Below are positions 25,671-36,095 of a stretch of 64,000 bases of DNA, piece by piece. Numbering within the stretch: position 1 is the first letter of the stretch; each line of letters opens with the position of its first letter. Location: contig OZ176050.1 in assembly GCA_964247055.1 (NCBI GenBank), positions 13,950,001 to 14,014,000 on the forward strand. The letters run 5' to 3'. Source of the DNA: Paragordius varius. Taxonomy: Eukaryota; Nematomorpha. Below the pieces are notes generated by a model, which was not told the origin of the DNA, searched no databases, and saw only the letters and a program-made list of their open reading frames with translations. The position numbers were made by a program, and so were the translations under genes.

Positions 25671-28600
25671 AATTACATTTCACCCTTAAACAATTCAAAT
25701 TCACCCTTGAACAATTCAGATTCACCCTTAAACAATTCAAATTCACACTCAAATAAAATATATGTTTTTTAAGATTAAAAATTACCTATATTTTATATAT
25801 TTTTAAAAAATAAAAATCTTGTTTTAAATTAAAATATACTGAAAAAAATAATAAACTATACCATAACATATATTTCATATTAATAATGAGTTATATTAGT
25901 TCAAAAACACATAATTTGTTTTTAGGGTGAATTTAAATTGTTCAAGGGTGAATTTGAACTGTAAATGGTATATATATACAGAATGCATTTTAATGGTTGC
26001 TTATTTCACAATATAGTAGGGCAATTTGCAACACACAGTAGTGTATGGAAAAAAACAACAAAATGTTGAATAAACAATTATTTCCATTCTTTTTTCTATA
26101 CACTACTGTGTTGCATATTGCCCCACCATTAAAATTCGTAAAGTATTTAACAGCTTTCCCAAAAAAGATTGAAAAATTTAAATTTTCTTCCCCCTAAAAA
26201 ATTTATAAAATGCCTTGGAAATTAAGCAAAAAATTTTACATTATATAGTTCCATGAGTTGTTCAGCACTATATGGTGTAGATTGGTTTAATGGGATAAAT
26301 ACGATATCTTTGGGCGATTTAGCATCATATATCAGGGGTCCTTTTACCGTATCATAATCATGCGTGCCGATTGAAAGTAGGGTTCTTTTTCTGACAAGAA
26401 TATATAAAATAAAATGTTAATAATCAATACAATAGACCTAAAAAGTTTGAAACTAATTTTAAATATAAAGTTAACAAATTGAAATTATATGACAAGAATA
26501 AAATGTCTAATATTTAACAAAAGCTGCCATTACCTTAATTTCATCTAATCTAATACAATAGAATATAAATTTGAGTGTGCCAATATAAACTATACTATTG
26601 TATATATTGTTTCACTCAAATAAATAGGTTAGATTTGAGAAAAAGTTTTAACACTAGTGCGCGACAAAAATGCAAAACCATCTAAAATGGTGACAAAACA
26701 TACATTTTGTATTATTTATAGTAGGTGAAAACAAAAAATCTTAAAGCTCAATGGGGCAAATGAATTTTTAGGATTTAACCAATTTGAATAGTGACAAGCT
26801 ATATATTAATATCCAATATATTTTTATCAATAATAAGATGGCGTTTTTATATACTTATTACTTTATATTTAGGTTTTATGTTAATTATTGTTTTAATAAT
26901 TATTACATTAGTCTCATATTGTCCAACTTTCTAAAGAATTTTAAAAACAAAAACATAATCCAAATTTATTTAGTGTATAATTGATTTTTTCGACCATATT
27001 TTGTAATTACAATCATGTATATTTTTTATTGTTAGAAAAATATAAAAATTTTTGTTCGGATTGTAAAAAAAAGTTTTTTGACCAGCATTTGTTCCCAAAA
27101 GTGGGTAATTGCCCTCTTGCAAGTGCTTAGAAAAATCTAGGGGGCGAGGCTTGACCGAAAAATTACGAGAAACTATTTGAAAATTATGAATATGAACATA
27201 ATGTAAACGATTATTAGATAATTATTTAACACTCATACCTTTCCACTTTTTGTTTTAAATGCTGGATTTCAATATAAATAAACTAGTTTTGAAAGTTATT
27301 TTATCCAAATGTAAAAAGCTTATATTTTTTACAGTTTTGTCATTTATAAAGTCATAAATTGGGACAGCTTCAAAGCACGATTTAAACGATCAGCTGATAT
27401 TGAAATCAATATATATCAAGTTTTTGCTGGTAGCCTAAAATCATATAGCTAGGGTTTTTATAAAATCTCAGCTCAAAATATAACGTTTTTCATTTAACAC
27501 AGTTAAAAGACAAAATTTTTTATGAAACTATATTAAAATAATTTCTTAAAATTATTTACTAGATAAACTCACTATTAAAATCTTAACATTCATATTTTTT
27601 CAGTATATATCAGATTGAAACCACAAAATATTGTTTTTATTTATTTCTTTGTCATCTGGTTTATGAGTATATAAAAAATTTATACTGTGTTTTTTTAAAT
27701 CTTACATAAATGGGAATTATAAAGTATATAATTTGTGCAAAATAGGATTCAAAAGTAGTAGAATATTAACCAAAAATCCTTACAAATTCAAGTCTGTTTT
27801 AGGACACATTAATATTTTAAATAACAAAATTTTTTTAATAAGGGATTTGTTTTAGAATTTTATACAAATGTTTATTATATAAGATTTTCGATGCCCTTCT
27901 CTCAAACTTTTATGTATTTCAAAAATATGGTAGATTTTGTTCGATTCTTAAACATATATTTTAATATAAAATTATTATAACGTTGCCAAATTAAGGTATT
28001 CAGCACTGTATACACTTATTTTATTTTCAAGTAGTAAATTTTTGGTTCGTACATAAGTAGTTATTAATTGAAAATTAATTAATGGGTATTTAATTGGATC
28101 TGAACAAATTTCTTTGCAGAATGCTTTGATGCTAGTGATAAATTTTACCCATAATTTTTTTATTTTTAGGACAATATAATTTTACAAAATTTTAAAATAT
28201 GGCAACATTATCAAATTGACGTTATTGATGTAAATTTTTTATGTAGTTTTAAATAAAATTATTTTTTATATGACATATGATAAAAATTAATATAGCCGAA
28301 ATGTAAAAATCTACATATATTTTTTACCATACTTTTTGGATATTTTTGCCCAAACGATATAATTACAATTTTTAAATATATAATTGATCGTGTTACTAAT
28401 TCACATTTTACTGCTTATTTTGAAACGCAAAAAGGGTTATATATAAAAATCAAGGTTACTAAAAATGGTTGCTTTTAAAAATTGTTTTTTAATTTATTGT
28501 TTTATCTATATAACTTCAATTTTTAGCATGTATGTTTTATAGATAATATGGCAATTTTAAGATATTTATGGTATTTAATTTAAAAAAATATAAAAAAAAT

Positions 28601-29335
28601 ATTGGATGAAAAATAAAAAAATTAATTTTGGTAAACAGTGTAAAAATATAGTCCTTAATTTTCCTTTTGTTTTTAAATATTTTAGTTTTAAATAAAATAA
28701 TTGAACCTGGCTATCGTCTGATGCAACCGATCTTGATAATCAATGAAACTCAAATAAGCAGCCTGTTTAATTTATTTATAAATTAAATATATTAACCTCA
28801 TCTTTAAATTCAAAATTCCGTAATATTGCAGCAACCATATATGGACGAATGACACTGGGCTAAAAATTAATAAAAAATAATACATTTTTGGTTATATAAA
28901 GTTTCTCCGTTTTATTGTTTGATGGCTGTGTAACTCTAATTTTTGGAGCTGTTTTCCTTTATAGATATAATTTAAGAAATCATACTTTTGTAAAAATATA
29001 AGAAGCGAATAGACCAATCCCTCCAAACATAACAAATCATACCTTTAAATAAAAATTAGATCAAACCGATTCGCTGGAGTTTCAATCTTGTAAACAACTT
29101 CGTCTTTTTTTATTTTAAGATGGGTAGTGTCCACACCCTTTTCTTTCATCTCGATTTCTTTGGTCGATGTCTATTTAAGATATTAATATAATAAACTATT
29201 TCATCCAATTCCAATCCAAAATCAAACAATAATTCGGTAAATTCTTCATCAGCTAAAAATTTTAAATGTTATAAAACTATATTCCTGCCCCAAATAGTGG
29301 AAAAGTTTAGATCGATTCACTGATACTACAGGCAT
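18357..29335 (-). CDS. FARSB: Phenylalanyl-tRNA synthetase beta subunit, cytosolic; 19 exons placed
   Basis: The beta chain of the alpha2beta2 enzyme that charges tRNA-Phe in the cytosol. Exons (minus): 29335-29278, 29252-29197, 29170-29067, 29042-28986, 28956-28884, 28859-28797, 28762-28707, 26390-26240, 25617-25509, 24114-24044, 23650-23589, 23312-23258, 22160-22099, 21546-21419, 20891-20791, 20009-19929, 19524-19432, 19102-18985, 18539-18357. All phases join. Landmarks: start [51 protein letters not shown]5-type segment [46 protein letters not shown]. About 560 aa are recovered. The animal protein is about 590, so the last 30-65 residues (one or two exons) are unplaced. The first six introns are 24-34 nt and the rest 276-2316 nt, the long ones loaded with MITEs. 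The exon 19 donor GTGAGC is chosen by homology; without it the frame stops at 18319. Confidence 0.92.
19568..19851. repeat. Family E MITE in FARSB intron 16
   Basis: It runs from CAGTAAAATTTAAATTATAC to GTATAATTTCAATTTTTACTG. TA flanks both ends. It makes up most of the 404-bp intron. Confidence 0.85.
20487..20722. repeat. Family E MITE, degenerate, in FARSB intron 15
   Basis: The left end CAGTAAAAATTATTATAAAA and the internal block AGACAAATATTTTTT are recognisable. The right arm is poor. Confidence 0.5.
22385..22668. repeat. Family A MITE in FARSB intron 12
   Basis: The left end is ATACCATTTACAGTTC with two 21-bp units (core CAAATTCACCCTTGAAC). The AT-rich body carries TTTTAAGATT-like and AAACACATAAT-like blocks shared with the other copies. 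The right end is inverted GGGTGAATTT units closing on TTGAATTGTAA. TA repeats flank it. Confidence 0.75.
22911..23170. repeat. Family A MITE in FARSB intron 12
   Basis: The left end is ATACCATTTATATGTCAAAT and the right end TTCGAAATGTAAATAGTAT. It has fewer and more decayed 21-bp units than its neighbour. Confidence 0.65.
23693..23999. repeat. Family A MITE in FARSB intron 10
   Basis: The left end is ATACCATTTACAATTCAAAT. The right end has three inverted GGGTGAATTTGAATTGTTC units and TGTAAATGGT. It abuts FARSB exon 10 within about 45 bp. Confidence 0.8.
24313..24581. repeat. Family E MITE in FARSB intron 9
   Basis: It runs from CAGTAAGAATTGAATTTATA to TTTAATTTCAATTTTTACTG, with TA on both sides. 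The internal CCATACTTTTTTAA and its mirror are clear. Confidence 0.85.
24761..25340. repeat. Family G element in FARSB intron 9
   Basis: The left end is TTAACACTTGGATAAAACAC, then GGTAGTTAGATACCCCAGG. The right end is TATATAGATACCCC, then AATTTGAATCAAGGTGTTA. 580 bp, the best-preserved family G copy seen. Confidence 0.8.
25667..25971. repeat. Family A MITE in FARSB intron 8
   Basis: It is preceded by a long (TA)n run (25625-25668). The left end ATACCAATTACATTTCACCC is followed by three 21-bp units. The right end is TTGAACTGTAAATGGTAT. Confidence 0.75.
26025..26124. repeat. Small foldback hairpin in FARSB intron 8
   Basis: The arm AGGGCAATTTGCAACACACA then GTAGTGTATGGAAAAAA faces TTTTTTCTATACACTAC then TGTGTTGCATATTGCCCC. 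About 40-bp arms with a 20-bp loop, forming a near-perfect hairpin. Confidence 0.75.
28290..28530. repeat. Family E MITE, degenerate, in FARSB intron 7
   Basis: CCGAAATGTAAAAATCTACA on the left and TATATAACTTCAATTTTTAG on the right are decayed family E ends. Confidence 0.45.
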
Positions 29336-29404
29336 GTGTATATTGCGACTACCAACTTATGCAATATTGATGTTACCACACTTGAGAAAATACCAATATG
29401 TAAA
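29336..29404. other. FARSB upstream region
   Basis: About 70 bp separate the FARSB start codon from the first repeat. No motif can be defended. Confidence 0.4.
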
Positions 29405-29880
29405 TTTAACCCTTGGGTTCTTCAATTTAAATTGGGGTAGTTGCATACCCTAAGCTTGTTTATAATTAAATATATCAAAAAATACGGAATGGATTAAAAC
29501 GATGGAAAAAGCTTAGACTTATATGAAGTTACTAATCGAAATATAAAAAATATTATATAAATATACTCTATGAAACCCAAAGTAAATTAGGCAACATGAC
29601 AGTACATTATACTGTTTTGTTTTTATCAAAGTTAGCTATTATTTAAATAATAGCTTAAATTTAGCCTTATAATTAAAAGAACACGGTTTGCTAAAATAAA
29701 AATTTGAAGTAGTTTGATTTGGACTTAATATAAAATCTGTTTAGATATTTCGACTTGTTGGTATATTTTTTATAAAATATAGGCATAAATTAAATTAGGA
29801 CCGTTTCTTTCAGTAGTTAATAAAAAATATCAAATTTTTTTTAGTATAATTAGATACCCCAATCCCAGTCAAAGTATTAA
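29405..29880. repeat. Family G element upstream of FARSB
   Basis: The left part is CTTGGGTTCTTCAATTTAAAT then TTGGGGTAGTTGCATACCC. The right part is TAGATACCCC then AATCCCAGTCAAAGTATTAA. The GGACCGTTTCTTTCAGTAG block is inside. Confidence 0.65.
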
Positions 29881-29981
29881 TGAAAATAAAATGATATAAA
29901 CTATTATTTTATCACCTTTCTAAAATGAGAAGTTAGCTCTCTCAAAATAAATGCCAAAAAAAATTTGTATAATTTTTTTGC

Positions 29982-30090
29982 ATACCATTTCCCAGTCAAA
30001 AAACGTTTTCCCAGTAATTCTAAACGTTTTCAAGGTCATCAAAACATTTTCCCCAATTAAACTTCCCAGTCAATCGAAACATTATCCCAG

Positions 30091-30137
<47 letters not shown>

Positions 30138-31394
30138 TCAATAAAAACTGTTTTTTTTTTGGTAATATATCAAAACAAGATATAAAAATAACTTTTAACC
30201 ATTATCAGCGTAATATTAGGATATTATTTTTATATAAAAATTCAATTAGTGAATGACAGTTTTTCCAATTATTTTCCAGTGCACAATCATTAAAGATTTA
30301 TTCTATAAAAGATATATTTTATGGAATTTGAGTATTTTTGAAAAAATAATTATTAATTTTTTTATTTATCCATGGTAGGCATCAATATTCGGGGCTAACT
30401 TATAAAATCTATAGTTAAGGATGAAATAATAAAATTAATAATAATATTCCATTTTAATATCATTTAACTCTTCAAATTGGTTTAAACATGCCAAGTTTGT
30501 CAACAAAAATATTATCGGAAAAAATCTATACAAATATTTAAAAAAAAAGATGTTTGACTAAAACGGGGTGTCCAACACAATAGGGCTTCGCGGGCTGCAT
30601 TTTCAACTCAGCACGGCGTTCCGCATTCGAGATTACGGACATTCATAAATAATTTATTCTATTTTTGACATATTAAATGCAAACACAATATAACAATTTT
30701 TTCAAGTTGCCAAATAGACTTATTCAGTAAAATTTCGCGAGAAATATTAATTTTACCAAGATTTTATGGGCATATTTTTGCATATGGATTTCCAAATTTT
30801 GCGCGGGCAGCAGAATCTATTAAGGCCGTATGGTGGCCACTCCTCAACTATAAGATAAATATATTATATAAATTAGGGTCAAGTTGCAGATGTTTTTAGA
30901 TTCAATTTGAAGCGCTAAATGACGAATTTGTTATAAAAATGGTATATTTTTATAAATATTATTATTTCATCCGCTATAAGTTTTTTAAGTTAGGCAATGC
31001 GATCCATCAATAAAATAAAATAATTATCAATTATTTTCTTAACAATACTCAAATATAAAATATTTTTAAAGAATAAGTCATTAATGATTGTGCATTGGAA
31101 TATAATTTAAATAACTCTCATTCATTAATTTATTTTTTTATAAAAGAATAATATCCTATTATTACGATGATAATGGTTAAAAGTTATATTCATATTTTGT
31201 TTTGATATTTCTCATCAAAAATAAAACCGTTTTTATTGACTGTGAAAACTTTTTATTGATTGGAAAAATGATTTATTGCCTGAAAAAATGTATCGATTGA
31301 CTGGGAAAACGTTTCGATTGACTGGGAAACGTTTTGATTGATTGAAAATGTTTCGCCTGACTCGGAAAACGTTTTTTTTGCCTTTAAATGGTTA
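29982..31394. mobile_element. Family C nonautonomous transposon with repeat-bearing TIRs
   Basis: The left end is ATACCATTTCCCAGTCAAAA with units cored on CCCAGTCAATCGAAAC. The right end has four or five inverted units (CGATTGACTGGGAAAACG) and ends AAATGGTTAT. Beyond the repeats the arms stay inverted for about 300 bp (AATATTAGGATATTATT versus AATAATATCCTATTATT; GTGCACAATCATTAA versus TTAATGATTGTGCA). The centre (30570-30850) has GC-rich blocks CGCGGGCTGCATTTTC and GCGCGGGCAGCAGAA, which look like a second, hAT-like insert. No coding seen. Confidence 0.7.
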
Positions 31395-33479
31395 TATTCT
31401 AGATGATGGCATCAAAAAAATAATTTAGAAAAAATTTATATTTTGTCAAAAATTTAATTTTAACAAAATTTTGTTGAGCCGTAACATGCTATTATGACAC
31501 ATGATAGAAACGGTATGAGAAGGCTCTAAGATACATATATGCTAATTTGATTACCTTAAAAATATGATAAAAATAATCCATAGTCATTTATTATAATTGT
31601 TTTTTTAAATACGTTTGAAAGTATGCAAACCTTTTAAGGTGAGAGTAATATTCAGCATCATAGTTTACAGTATCCACCCAAAAATATACTTTGGAATTAT
31701 ATATATGATAGGAAATATATTGGGATTATCATGGTTCTTTTGAGCCCTTATGAGTGATATGATAAGTATAATTTTGCCATAACTCCTCCATATCTGAAAA
31801 CAACAATATTTCCGCAAATTTTGTCAGATAAATATTTGATGCAAGTTAGATGCCTCATTCCAATAATATCACCATATAGAGTATGTATAAGTATACATTG
31901 CTAAAAGTTAATTATTGCCAAATAGCATATACAACAAATATTATTGGTTTATAGTTTTTTTATTTATTAGCCAATAACTTTGCTGCATATGTCATTTGGC
32001 AATAATTAATAACTTTCTAGCAATATATACTGATTTATACTGTATCTTCAAAACAATATTTTAAAAATCATTTTTAGATGCGGGCTCCTAGTCCTAAATT
32101 TTCTTAAATTGGCTAGTTCTCTTAAATAAACGTAGATGCTGAAATTGCTGAAGGAAAAGAATATATGCAGGATTTTCAAAAAAAATTTCCGGAAAAACTC
32201 ACAACTAATTAACCAAAAAAGTTCACATTTACCTTTCAAAAAAAAAATTAATAATATATAAGGATCTTTTGCGATTTGTAATCAAACGTATAATTTTTAA
32301 TTTCCATATCATGGATATATAACCTGAGTACAACACCGCTAAAATGTTTGAAAATTTAAAATAAGGTAAAATAGGATTCATAAAAATCACCTCTTTTTTA
32401 TTGTTCTGTGAATTATTTGTTATAAAATGTTTTTTAAACTAAGTTTTGGACACAAAAATTGGGGTACTATTATTTAAACATATAAAAGAGAATAGTTTAT
32501 CCCTATGTGCCAGAAAAAGTGTTGTAATTCCTACGCGAAACATGTTATCAATAGATGAGGATAATTATATAAAATTATATTAATGTATATATATATATAT
32601 ATATATATATAGAGACACCAGCTTATTATATGTTTATGTTCCCATTTTAGTCTACTATAAAGATATAATTGTTTTCAAAAATAAATTATTTGCATAGTAA
32701 AAGCAAACTTTATGTCAAACCATAATTATCTTTTCATTAAATTGCGTGTGTAATCGTTTGCACACCTTGTCAAAATCTCTTAAATCCAAACTTGTGGTAT
32801 ATATATATAAATACACTGATGATAAAATATTATATATTGTTTACGGTGAAATGCTATTGTAATTTTTGTATTATTATAATTCAGCTATAATTGGATGAAT
32901 TATATAAACAAATTTCAAATAAATTTTTTTCAGCTTATTTGATAAATAATCTCAATATTAATAAATCATCAAGAAAAAATGAATGCAACAATATTTTCAT
33001 GATACTTATATAAGTAATGGAGCGTTGCAAAAGATCATTGTTTAGGAAGCTTAATATGCTAAATAAATTTATCAAAAGCTGCTCCATTCTAAATATCATT
33101 ATATGATAAAAACGTATCTAAAACGGTAAAAAATAAACATTATTAGTAAATGAGGTTGAATCTTTCCTATTAGATAAATAAAAAAGTTGTGATTTTAATT
33201 GTAATTGTGATCAAATCCTAGATGATAACATCACAAGTAATTTTTGAAAAAATGCATAAATAAATATATAGTTTTCAGCAAAATTATAATGCGTATTCCT
33301 TGAAACGGTGTGTAAACATTTTAATATATTTATGAACACTTTTTTATGTTATTAATAAAATATTTGTGCTGTATCTTGATGTACTGATTTGGGTTATAAT
33401 TACCTGCATATCAAACTATGAAATTACGTATCATACTGTAGCCATCGAGATTATTTTTATAACATTTACATGTTTTTAC
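31395..33479. repeat. Region of family F fragments and AT-rich spacer
   Basis: TAGATGATGGCATCA (31399), TTAGATGCGGGCTCCTAGTCC (32075) and TAGATGATAACATCAC (33222) resemble family F ends. AAAATTTTGTTGAGCCG and GAAACGGT blocks match F interiors. Borders could not be paired. A (TA)n run lies at about 32585-32610. No gene is supported. Confidence 0.4.
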
Positions 33480-34475
33480 TCGTGAGAGCGATCATGTGGT
33501 ACAACATATCTCGCCATGGAACTCTATAATGGTCTTCTGCTTTTAGCTTATATTCTGCTAGCTTTCTTTTTATTGTGTCCATCCATCTCGTTCACATCCT
33601 TGTTTTCCTTTAACTATATTACTTCTATTTTTACAATATAGTTAGAATCTCTCTTTTTAATGTGCCCACACCAACGTAGCCTATTTTTTGTCATTCTTTC
33701 CACTACTAGTTTAACACCTATGCTCCCACAAATATATCTATAATCAACTTTGTCCTCTCTTGTTACCCCATACATCATTCTAAAGATTTTCATTTCCGCA
33801 ACGTTTAAATGTCTTTCTTCGGATTTTTGACGCCCCACGTCTGTCAATTACACATGATCATATAGCACGCTTGAAATTCTTTTTTATTTAACTGCTCTTA
33901 GTTAAATTAATATCGTCGGTCAACGATCCATCTGAACTTAACATTGCGAACTATTAGCACCTTTCTTTACTTTTCCATGTTGGTGATTCCAAATAAATTC
34001 AGTTTTTGTGTTTCGGACCGTATACAGTATAATACCTCTTGTATACCGTTTGCTACTCAGCCAGTGAATCAATCAAAATGATATCCGCAGTAAAACATAC
34101 CTTTGATTAACAACTGCGGTTATCTCATCCATACATATTATAAACAATAACAATATTTGAGCCTTGGTAGACGGCACGCTTTATTTAAAAGGGCTCTTAT
34201 AATCCTGAGGTTAAATCTTGGAGGTGTGGGATTCGCAGATTGTCTGTAATAACTTTATATAATTTTCTGGCCCATTTTTGCGACACAGACTCCACCAAAT
34301 AGTTTCTTTAAGAATCCGGTCAAACGTTTTCTCTGTGTCAATTTAAACCCCGTGTAATTCTTTCTTTTTTTTAATGAGTTATTTAATAAACCTAATCGCA
34401 TGTATAGGGTCTAATGTTGACTTTTCTGGCATGGAACCGAATTGATTTATTTCATCAAAATAATTTCGTAAAATA
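33480..34475 (-). mobile_element. RTE-type LINE remnant (3' half)
   Basis: The minus strand holds the typical C-terminal tail of RTE/BovB-like reverse transcriptases: ERHLNVAEMKIFRMMYGVTR followed by NRLRWCGHIKKR (33614-33847). Upstream, in other frames, is an RT motif NQFGSMPEKSTLDPIHAIR (about 34435-34385). Several frameshifts and stops lie between, so the copy is dead. The 5' half is missing or unrecognisable. Confidence 0.75.
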
Positions 34476-36095
34476 TAACTTTGGCAAATTTTAGATTCGA
34501 AGACAAAAACCTATTTTACATTGATGGCTTATGATGACTAAATTACCACGTTAGATTTGCAACTCAAGTGCGACTTTTGTATCATCCCACCACCCGTTTT
34601 AGAGTTATCGTTATTTAGAGATCTGAAGGTGTAAAATCTATTAAAAATATAAGCTTATCTAATACGGGAAAACTATGTTTCATAATTAATTTTTAAAACA
34701 ACTTTTGAACAGGACTTTGGGTGGGGTGAAAATTTTTTTGACTTGACTCGCAAGTTTTTCAAGTCATGGCTTGCTTTCATATGATAAAAAAATTTAACAT
34801 AAGACGACTTAAGTCATGCAAGAAAACTTGATTCGGAGGTGATAAAAAATCATATGATCAGGTAATTCTTAAAAATTTTGCAAGTGTGGTGTAGAGCACA
34901 CTTGACAGATTTAAAAATATGGATAAAATTATTTTGGAAACTATTTATGTATAAATAGGTTTTATAAGTAATTCGAACCTTTGTTAATTCTATGAAATGT
35001 TAATTTGATAAATTTTGACTAATTAACCTATTCATTTGGTGGATACAAAAGAGGATAAATTTAAAGAAAAACTCTGCTAATATTTAAGAGCATGGCATAT
35101 AAAAATATGCTAAATATTCGTGAACGAAAAATAATTTGATTCTCGAAAATTTCTTAAACTTAATATTAAATATTAATCTTGTAAAATTTCTAATCTTCGT
35201 TTTTTAAACGCTAGAGGTTACTTAACTATTAACTAATCTAAAGAATTTATTCCATCATTAATTTCGAATGTAATGTTGATAATCAGTGAAAAATAATAAT
35301 ATGTTAATTGTATAAACATCTTCCCATCATATTTGCAACTGGACTCCAAACAAAACAAGTAGTGTGGTAAAATAATGGAAAATGTTTTAAGGGCGAATGG
35401 TTTCATCAATCCAATTACCAACAATATTTAAAAAACTCTATAATATTAAATAATATACGGGCCAGTGAGTTTAAAAAACTTCAATAAATGCTTATTGTAT
35501 TAATTGTTTATTTTTTGTGCATTATTTCATAAATTTTGGCTGAATGATCAAAATAATTTCCGTAAAATTCTAATTTGGTGGCAAAAAGTTACATTCATAA
35601 GCAAAAGACTTGGCTTAAGTATTTTTTATCACCAATCTTCAAGTGTACACTTGCTGGCTTTAGTAAACTTTCAACTTGCCACGTTTGGCTTACACAAGTG
35701 CGACTTTTTTATCACCCCGCCTTTTATTTACAATTTTTTTTGGTTAGAAATAAAATTACCCTAAAATATCTTCCACAAAAAAATAAAATATTATAACAAT
35801 GTAAATAATTAACTATTTTTAGCAAATTTTAAAACTTGTATTAGCAATTTTTCTTTCACCCTAATTTTAAAGCTATCCCAATTTTAAGCTATATAAATAA
35901 TGTAATAATAATTTGTTTTGATCCATAAACCAAAGTAATTCTTTTAAACATTATATTAATATAAGTTTAATCCTGGAAACTACCAGAAATAAATCGTTTA
36001 CGAAATAAAATACTAAAAATGCTGGCCTTATTCGTATTTACAAACATTCGTATGAGTCATATGTTGTTACTTCACCTATCTACGATTCTATAGGC
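34476..36095. other. Repeat-rich spacer upstream of EHD
   Basis: Blocks CAAGTGCGACTTTTGTATCA (about 34567) and CAAGTGCGACTTTTTTATCA (about 35695), with TCACCCCGCC/TCCCACCACC beside them, form an unclassified repeat. Part of this (CACACTTGACAGATTTAAAAA near 34900) reappears inverted near 13890. Overlapping open frames at 35504-35796 lie in this repeat and are not called. A possible acceptor TTCTATAG ends three bases before the EHD start. Confidence 0.4.

Noticed and set aside
30570-30850. Coding exon suggested by higher GC inside the family C element
   Set aside because: The GC-rich blocks match the CCCGC repeats near 5.98 and 6.17 kb and have stops in every frame.
35504-35796. Two overlapping open frames upstream of EHD
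   Set aside because: They lie in an interspersed repeat (CAAGTGCGACTTTT block also at 34567) and show no protein-like conservation.
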